Shown: positions 1 through 20,000 of the stretch, in pieces
Layout of the letters: each line of letters starts with the position of its first letter
Numbering within the stretch: the first letter of the stretch is position 1
Source of the DNA: Sphaeroforma sirkka
Lineage: Eukaryota > Opisthokonta > Ichthyosporea > Ichthyophonida
Reading direction: 5' to 3'
Assembly: GCA_001586965.3 (NCBI GenBank)
Contig: LUCW03000052.1
Coordinates: 1 to 20,000 of the forward strand
DNA length: 20,000 nucleotides
Notes under the pieces: generated by a model
Told to the model about the DNA's origin: nothing
What the model saw: only the letters and a program-made list of their open reading frames with translations
Databases searched by the model: none
Program-made: the position numbers and the translations under genes

Positions 1-392
1 TATATATATATCAGAGAATGTATCCAACTCATCGTAGTCCTCTACTAATTTACACTGTATATCCGTTGCCCTTCAGCTTGTCAATCGCTCAACTACATCC
101 GGTTCTGCTGTCAATATCTTTGCAATAAAACTACCGGGAAACTTTGGTGTCATAATACCACCTGTGTGAATATTGTCATTCAAGCATGTAGATATGTTTG
201 TGAATGCGTCCGTCATTTGGAACAGGTTTCACACTCCACAGTTCACCTCCATGTATGTTCATACATTTATTACAAACCTCTGTTAAAAGCGCGCATATAC
301 ACACGCCCATGTGCCTTGTACGTATTAATATATTATAGTCGTATTAGTCCGCTGTGAAAGCGTTCAAAATCTGCTCCACTCATAGAAGCATG
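1..392. other. 3' flank of the AMT gene, no gene seen
   Basis: This stretch lies downstream of the AMT stop codon. It opens with a short TA run cut by the window edge. Short open frames exist on both strands but resemble no protein I know. It probably holds the AMT 3' UTR and the start of the next spacer. Confidence 0.6.
266..271 (-). promoter_or_regulatory. possible polyadenylation signal of AMT
   Basis: The minus strand reads AATAAA here, about 120 nt past the AMT stop codon. Spacing and sequence suit a polyadenylation signal, but such hexamers are common by chance in AT-rich DNA. Confidence 0.3.
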
Positions 393-2195
393 CTAAAACT
401 GTGAGCTGGGATCTACTCTGCTCAAATACGTACCGGCCCTACTAGACTGTGGGCTGGGGATCATACCTTCAACCGAGGGCGTGCCTAAGTTAGCTCCTGT
501 AACAGCACCCGACGTTGAAGAATGCCTCATACTTTCCCCCCTCTTATTTGTATTGATTACGTTGGGCACTTGCGTTGTGCTTGTTTCTGAACGCACAGAT
601 TTCCGTTGCTTAGTGCCCGGCCCCAATCCTGTACTTGGATCGCTATCCTGGGTATCATCCCCTACATCGGTCACCCCATTTCCCGCAGGCACGTTAATGG
701 CCTCGTGCTTCTTGTCGCTCAGGTCCTGTGTTTGCGATGTGGAGGCGTTCTGTTGTCGTTGTGGTGGTATGTTGCTGGCGCCTGGGATATTGCCTGCAAT
801 GCCCGCAGTGCCTCTCTGCTCCTTGGTCAACCATGCTTGGAATGCGGTGCGATGCTCTTCGAAGTCACTGTACACATTTTGCGAGGCTAAAAACTCGCGG
901 AATTTGATGAAGTCGCCCTTGGACGCGACCTCAGGATACGCAGGCTGTCCGATACTGATATCGATACCATCGGCTTCTATCTCTTGCGACACACGCGTGT
1001 AACCTGCCAAAGAAAACGGTAAGAGTACTATCACCGTGGAAACCAAGCCCACTGCGGCAATGACTAGGTACCCCACCAATTGCTTGTACAGAAGGTCGAA
1101 CTCTCCGTGAATGACGCCCACCACTTCATTGTTGGGGTCACTGGCAAAAATGGCAAGTCCAAACACACCCACAAAACCCGAACCCCCGTGTACAGCTACT
1201 GCGTCTAGGGGATCATCGAGTTGCAATTTGTTCATCAACTTCCGCACAGCAAAGTACACTAACGTAGCTATCACTCCGAGAAGGTACGCAGACCACGGCT
1301 GGTAGTAAAAGCATCCAGCGCACACTGCGATGGACCCGTTGATCACACCCATATTGACATGTGTGAGCTCGTACACCTTCTTACCCGTGAAGCGCGACAT
1401 TAACACGGCCGTTAGCCCACCGCCCATGGCCCCCAACGCAGTGTTGACCAGCGTCAACGCGTAATACTGCACCACGTCCGGTTCATCAAAACTGATTGTA
1501 AGTACAGATGTTCCATTGAATGCGTAGAATCCGGCGACGAGCAGGACAGTGCCCAGACTCTGCATCAGAGAGGAGTGCCCCACCAAAGGCTTCGGGTCGT
1601 CAATCCATCTGCCCGTGGCATCGAGCCGTTCTGAGCGAGGGCCTATCATCCACACCGCCGCCACTGCACAGAAGGCCCCGTATGAGTGTACCACACCAGA
1701 TCCGGCAATGTCCACAAATCCAAACTCGGCCAGCCATCCCTCGGAGTTCCAAACCCAGTGCACAATCAATGGATAGAACAGAATAGACGACCACAGACAC
1801 CACCACATGTACGACTCAGTCGATGAGCGCTCGGCCACCGCCCCCGACACAATAGACGAGGCTGTGAGGGCAAATAGAGCACCCACCATCCACGTGGTTA
1901 GGTTGACTGTTCCTAGATTGAACCCAGCCGAAAGCGCATAGAAATCACCATCTGTACCGAAGACAGGACCTGAACCGTAAGCTATGCCTCCACCTATCAG
2001 CCAGAACCCGGTGATTCCCACACTCACATTGAGAATATTCTTCATCAGAATTGCCGTGGCATTCTTACTGCGTACGCTTCCAGCTTCTAATAAGAAAAAC
2101 CCGGCGACTAGCAGGAACAACACGGGTAACAAGTTCAAGACCTCGCCCACGACAAAGGTTTCGAGTGTAACTACATCCTGGGTATTATTAGACAT
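393..2195 (-). CDS. AMT: ammonium transporter, AMT/MEP/Rh superfamily (AMT type)
   Basis: This single uninterrupted frame encodes 600 residues. Family knowledge says AMT proteins are trimeric 11-helix membrane channels or transporters that take up ammonium, usually at the plasma membrane. Visible hallmarks are SVRSKNATAILMKN near residues 40-53, the WVWNSEGWLAEFG region near 147-159, DIAGSGVVH ending in pore His170, FYAFNG near 223-228, THVNMGVINGS near 278-288, and DAVAVHGGSG with the second pore histidine at 336. The cytoplasmic helix motif EIEADGIDI follows at about 405-413. After residue 460 comes a tail of about 140 residues rich in Ser, Thr, Gln and Asn, with no recognised domain. I chose the ATG at 2193-2195: it has A at -3 and starts just before the family's first helix. 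The frame extends two codons upstream only through a TTG. The stop is TAG at 393-395. There are no introns, unlike the neighbouring gene. Confidence 0.95.
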   Translation of the reverse strand: MSNNTQDVVTLETFVVGEVLNLLPVLFLLVAGFFLLEAGSVRSKNATAILMKNILNVSVGITGFWLIGGGIAYGSGPVFGTDGDFYALSAGFNLGTVNLTTWMVGALFALTASSIVSGAVAERSSTESYMWWCLWSSILFYPLIVHWVWNSEGWLAEFGFVDIAGSGVVHSYGAFCAVAAVWMIGPRSERLDATGRWIDDPKPLVGHSSLMQSLGTVLLVAGFYAFNGTSVLTISFDEPDVVQYYALTLVNTALGAMGGGLTAVLMSRFTGKKVYELTHVNMGVINGSIAVCAGCFYYQPWSAYLLGVIATLVYFAVRKLMNKLQLDDPLDAVAVHGGSGFVGVFGLAIFASDPNNEVVGVIHGEFDLLYKQLVGYLVIAAVGLVSTVIVLLPFSLAGYTRVSQEIEADGIDISIGQPAYPEVASKGDFIKFREFLASQNVYSDFEEHRTAFQAWLTKEQRGTAGIAGNIPGASNIPPQRQQNASTSQTQDLSDKKHEAINVPAGNGVTDVGDDTQDSDPSTGLGPGTKQRKSVRSETSTTQVPNVINTNKRGESMRHSSTSGAVTGANLGTPSVEGMIPSPQSSRAGTYLSRVDPSSQF

Positions 2196-2750
2196 TTTCA
2201 ATTCGTAGAAAGATTCGTTCCAGATACGCCCTGTGTGGCTATAATATTAATACGAGTTCTTTTACCTTTTTTAACGGTCTCACCTTGCGATCTAATGTGC
2301 GTGAAGTGATTTACCTTTAGGAGCATATGCAATACATACACCGAAGGGTGCTTTGTCGTGGGCGCTTATAGACGCGATATATGTCACCTGGAGCGACAAA
2401 CCTTCAAGGGTGGATATTATCACTGAATAACGTTTAATAACAAGTGACTTTGTATAACAGACGACTGTACGATTCGATGTAATATGTAAACGCGATCGCG
2501 AACGTAGTCGTGTGCACAGATAAGAAGCGTGCGTAAAGCCTTAAATCACTAAATACATTGCGCAACACTGTAAGTGCCGCCCTCCCGTGGTGTTTTTCAT
2601 TAATTATATTGAAATGACCATAGCATATAATAAGTATGTAAAATAGACCGGCATATTTTTACATTTTACACCGGGGTCATACACACACAAGTGATTCCGG
2701 ATACGACTCGTACCGACACAGCCCTCTACTCTGAAATCTGAGAATGAGCC
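2196..2750. other. AMT upstream region
   Basis: This is the 5' flank of the minus-strand AMT gene and should contain its promoter and 5' UTR. An AT-rich stretch at 2239-2253 (minus strand GTATTAATATTATAG) could act as a TATA-like element, but it lies only about 45-60 nt from the ATG and the match is weak. I see no other recognisable site and no coding sequence. Confidence 0.4.
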
Positions 2751-3960
<1,210 letters not shown>

Positions 3961-4682
3961 ATTTTCCGATGAGCCATCTCTACTTCAAAAGTGGCGGTGC
4001 AACGTTGCATTATATGCTTCCAAGACCTACACAACTATATTTAGCGGCAGTGTGAGTTCAACGGACAACTAGCAGAAGCGTAAGAACAACTGGTAGGTAG
4101 AAAAGGGCATTTGTACAAATGATGAACTTGTCTGTGGTAAAGAGTCGACAAACAGATGGCGTGTACATATATACCCATAGATCTAGAAAAGCGGTGTACA
4201 TGGATTGAAAGTCCTTTAGTAACGATAAAGGATTAAAAGGGTAAAATCTCGCGAGAATATGTGAAATCTTCTGGGAAGCAAAGCGTGTGTACCTACGCGT
4301 TCATAAACTTCACTAATATTTCTTGATTAATAGAATAGTAGCAAAAGCAAATGTCAACGACTACTTCCATACCAACTACCTCGATTCACACCATAAAAAA
4401 TCGACGAGAACATACCCCGTGGAACAACACCTCTAACAATTACATACCCTGAGCAATGAACAAAGAAAATGACTTTTAGAAGATTTTGGGCGCGGACTTG
4501 GATTATAACTATATTTCGTAGGTCAATTCTAGTCATGTCCCATCAGTACTGGATATCTTGATATACCTACATCAATAGAGATTCTCGTATTATAATCTTG
4601 GGACTTGTGCTCGCTATCTCATTGATAGTAGTATCGATGTACCTCATTTTCTGTAGTTTAGACGAAGAAAGCTATTTTTTAT

Positions 4683-4706
4683 AAGGGTCTAGGGTTCTAG
4701 GGTTAG
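4683..4706 (+). repeat. telomere-like heptamers
   Basis: Degenerate AGGGTCT, AGGGTTCT and AGGGTTAG units follow one another. They resemble the TTTAGGG-type motifs seen many times in the ABCG introns, but lie outside that gene. Confidence 0.5.
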
Positions 4707-4983
4707 AATATACTAACTCGTAAAAGTCTTTCAGACTTCGTTTTTATTTTTTAATTGTGTATTTGTTTTCAAGCGGTTCGAAGTTCGGAATTCGGACATT
4801 ATTTTTTGAAGTTAAAAATATTTTGTGGCGAGTCCAGATTCCTTCATGTATTTATGCAAATACTTAAAAAATACTAAATAGTTACGGCTACAATTTGACA
4901 ATTGACATACATGAATCATGTTATCTACATATAGTAATAACAGCAGTGTGGTATTAAAAAATATGTAAGGAAGTGACACTGTG

Positions 4984-5010
4984 ACTGTGAGTCTGTGACA
5001 CACTCACAGT
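4984..5010. repeat. short inverted repeat
   Basis: ACTGTGAGT at 4984-4992 is the reverse complement of ACTCACAGT at 5002-5010, with a 9-nt spacer. It could form a small hairpin. It has no flanking U-tract or gene context that would give it a role. Confidence 0.4.
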
Positions 5011-5465
5011 GGCAGTCATCATTCAAATGGACACAAGAATAGTACGTAAATATATACCTCAAATGTGTGCGGCACATCACAGTTACAATAGTCACGGAGT
5101 ACTCTTTTAAGTTTTAACAGTTCTTATGAGCCGTGAGATGTGTGCATAACTACATATGCTTTTTTATTCCACATTCTTAATTTTTAACGAACAAATACGA
5201 TGCTAGTGATTTTAAAAGTAGGAATCTGGTAGCTACCAGGGCTTCCACTCACCACAATGGCACAACGCGAAACTACATATAAATGAGTACATCGACGCAC
5301 GTCTTCAATATATATTAGGTATTCACTATTCAAACAGCGGTTTGAGCCTCGAAATGGTGTGAATATATCGGATATTAGCATCACATCTGGTGATCTCAAG
5401 TCAGCACGACATAATATTTACTTTTAGGAGAATCCCATGGATAGTTGTGTGACATCACTGACATG

Positions 5466-5546
5466 CCATGATAGTGTATATGACATTCATATTGTTGAAG
5501 AAGATGTGTGCCATACCATGATAGTAAGACATATTGTTGAAGATAA
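5466..5546. repeat. two-copy imperfect direct repeat, about 50-bp spacing
   Basis: CCATGATAGT followed by a GACAT-type segment and ATTGTTGAAGA occurs from 5466 and again from 5516. The second copy has a small deletion. It looks like a local tandem duplication in the spacer. Confidence 0.6.
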
Positions 5547-6269
5547 GCACTGTAATTCTTGCACTAAAAATTTAATGGTGATGAACTGAAATTACTGTCG
5601 TGATACTGGTCCAGTACGTTAGAAAACCTGACATGACTGCAAAATGGAGTCATCTTTGGTCATTGAATGGAAAGTGTCAACATTGCGTTCATCATAAGTT
5701 GCGCATTAGGGACTCGATCGTGTAGTATGGTCGTGTATTTTATCATGTGTAAGGCTCCATTATTCACACCTATTTCGATACTGAACGTTCTTATGACAAG
5801 CTTTGAATGGTACACAAATACAAAAACTGATACTGTAGGCTTGACCACCAGTATAAGAATACTCGTCAACATGTATCGAAAAAACTCGCCATAACTTTAA
5901 ATTATGAACTGCCATATTTTAATATGTGAAGTACGTCTCCATCATTGCTACTTTCCGGTTCTTTCAGATGGATATGTCAGCGTAGCAGGTTCAGCGGTTC
6001 ACAAATTGAGTAACTGAAGCGGCATGTATGATTTTCACATTACCAGATGATGGATTGTTGAAAAGCAGAAAGGATGTTGGCGAAAATTATCAGGGTTCAA
6101 GGAAGGGGGTGTACTTCTTTTATAGGCCATGCTCTGGTATTCGATACCTATTAGTATATTTAAATTGAGTATTTGTCCATTTATCTTTTGATTATTGATA
6201 CAAGTAATTTAACTGGTTGGTGAGAAAATCTCTGTTCATATTCGTCTATTTTGCGGCAGCTGTTGACAT

Positions 6270-20000
<13,731 letters not shown>

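Larger units (their letters stand above)
3961..6269. other. spacer downstream of the ABCG gene, no gene seen
   Basis: Only short open frames occur here, none protein-like. The part next to 6269 should hold the ABCG 3' UTR. Small structures present are a telomere-like motif (4683-4706), an inverted repeat (4984-5010) and a two-copy direct repeat (5466-5546). Confidence 0.5.

Noticed and set aside
481..1002. 173-codon plus-strand open frame opposite the AMT gene
   Set aside because: It is a shadow of the AMT coding strand with no domain or upstream signal.

Overview
The window looks like nuclear DNA of a unicellular eukaryote. It has spliceosomal GT-AG introns, long TA, CA and TG microsatellites, many minisatellites, wide spacing between genes and eukaryote-type proteins. 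Interstitial telomere-like CCCTAAA/TTTAGGG motifs are scattered through the introns. I cannot name the species. A repeat-rich protist, perhaps a unicellular holozoan such as an ichthyosporean, is a low-confidence guess.

Layout. (1) 1-392 is the 3' flank of an ammonium transporter gene. (2) 393-2195, minus strand, is a complete, intronless AMT-family ammonium transporter of 600 residues with both pore histidines. (3) 2196-6269 is about 4 kb of mostly AT-rich spacer with no gene I can support. (4) 6270-20000, minus strand, is one intron-dense gene for an ABCG-type (White/ABCG2-like) half-transporter. I reconstructed 18 exons and 17 introns. All exon phases match, giving 638 codons before the stop. 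The last exon is complete. The first exon touches the window edge, so the N-terminus may be missing. The order is NBD (Walker A, Q-loop, signature, Walker B, H-loop) followed by six membrane helices.

The two genes lie on the same strand and encode unrelated plasma-membrane-type transporters. Nothing in the sequence shows that they work together.

The most unusual content is in the ABCG introns. Several minisatellites appear to have grown out of the exon-intron junctions. Intron 2 holds a 61-bp array in which the end of the Walker A exon and its 5' splice site are repeated, giving one real donor and seven GT-retaining copies. Intron 11 carries a duplicated exon 11 end with its donor, plus an array of acceptor-like units at its other end. 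Introns 12, 14 and 15 show smaller versions of the same thing. Intron 8 also contains an unexplained, in-frame, 162-nt exon-like segment encoding a hydrophobic stretch.
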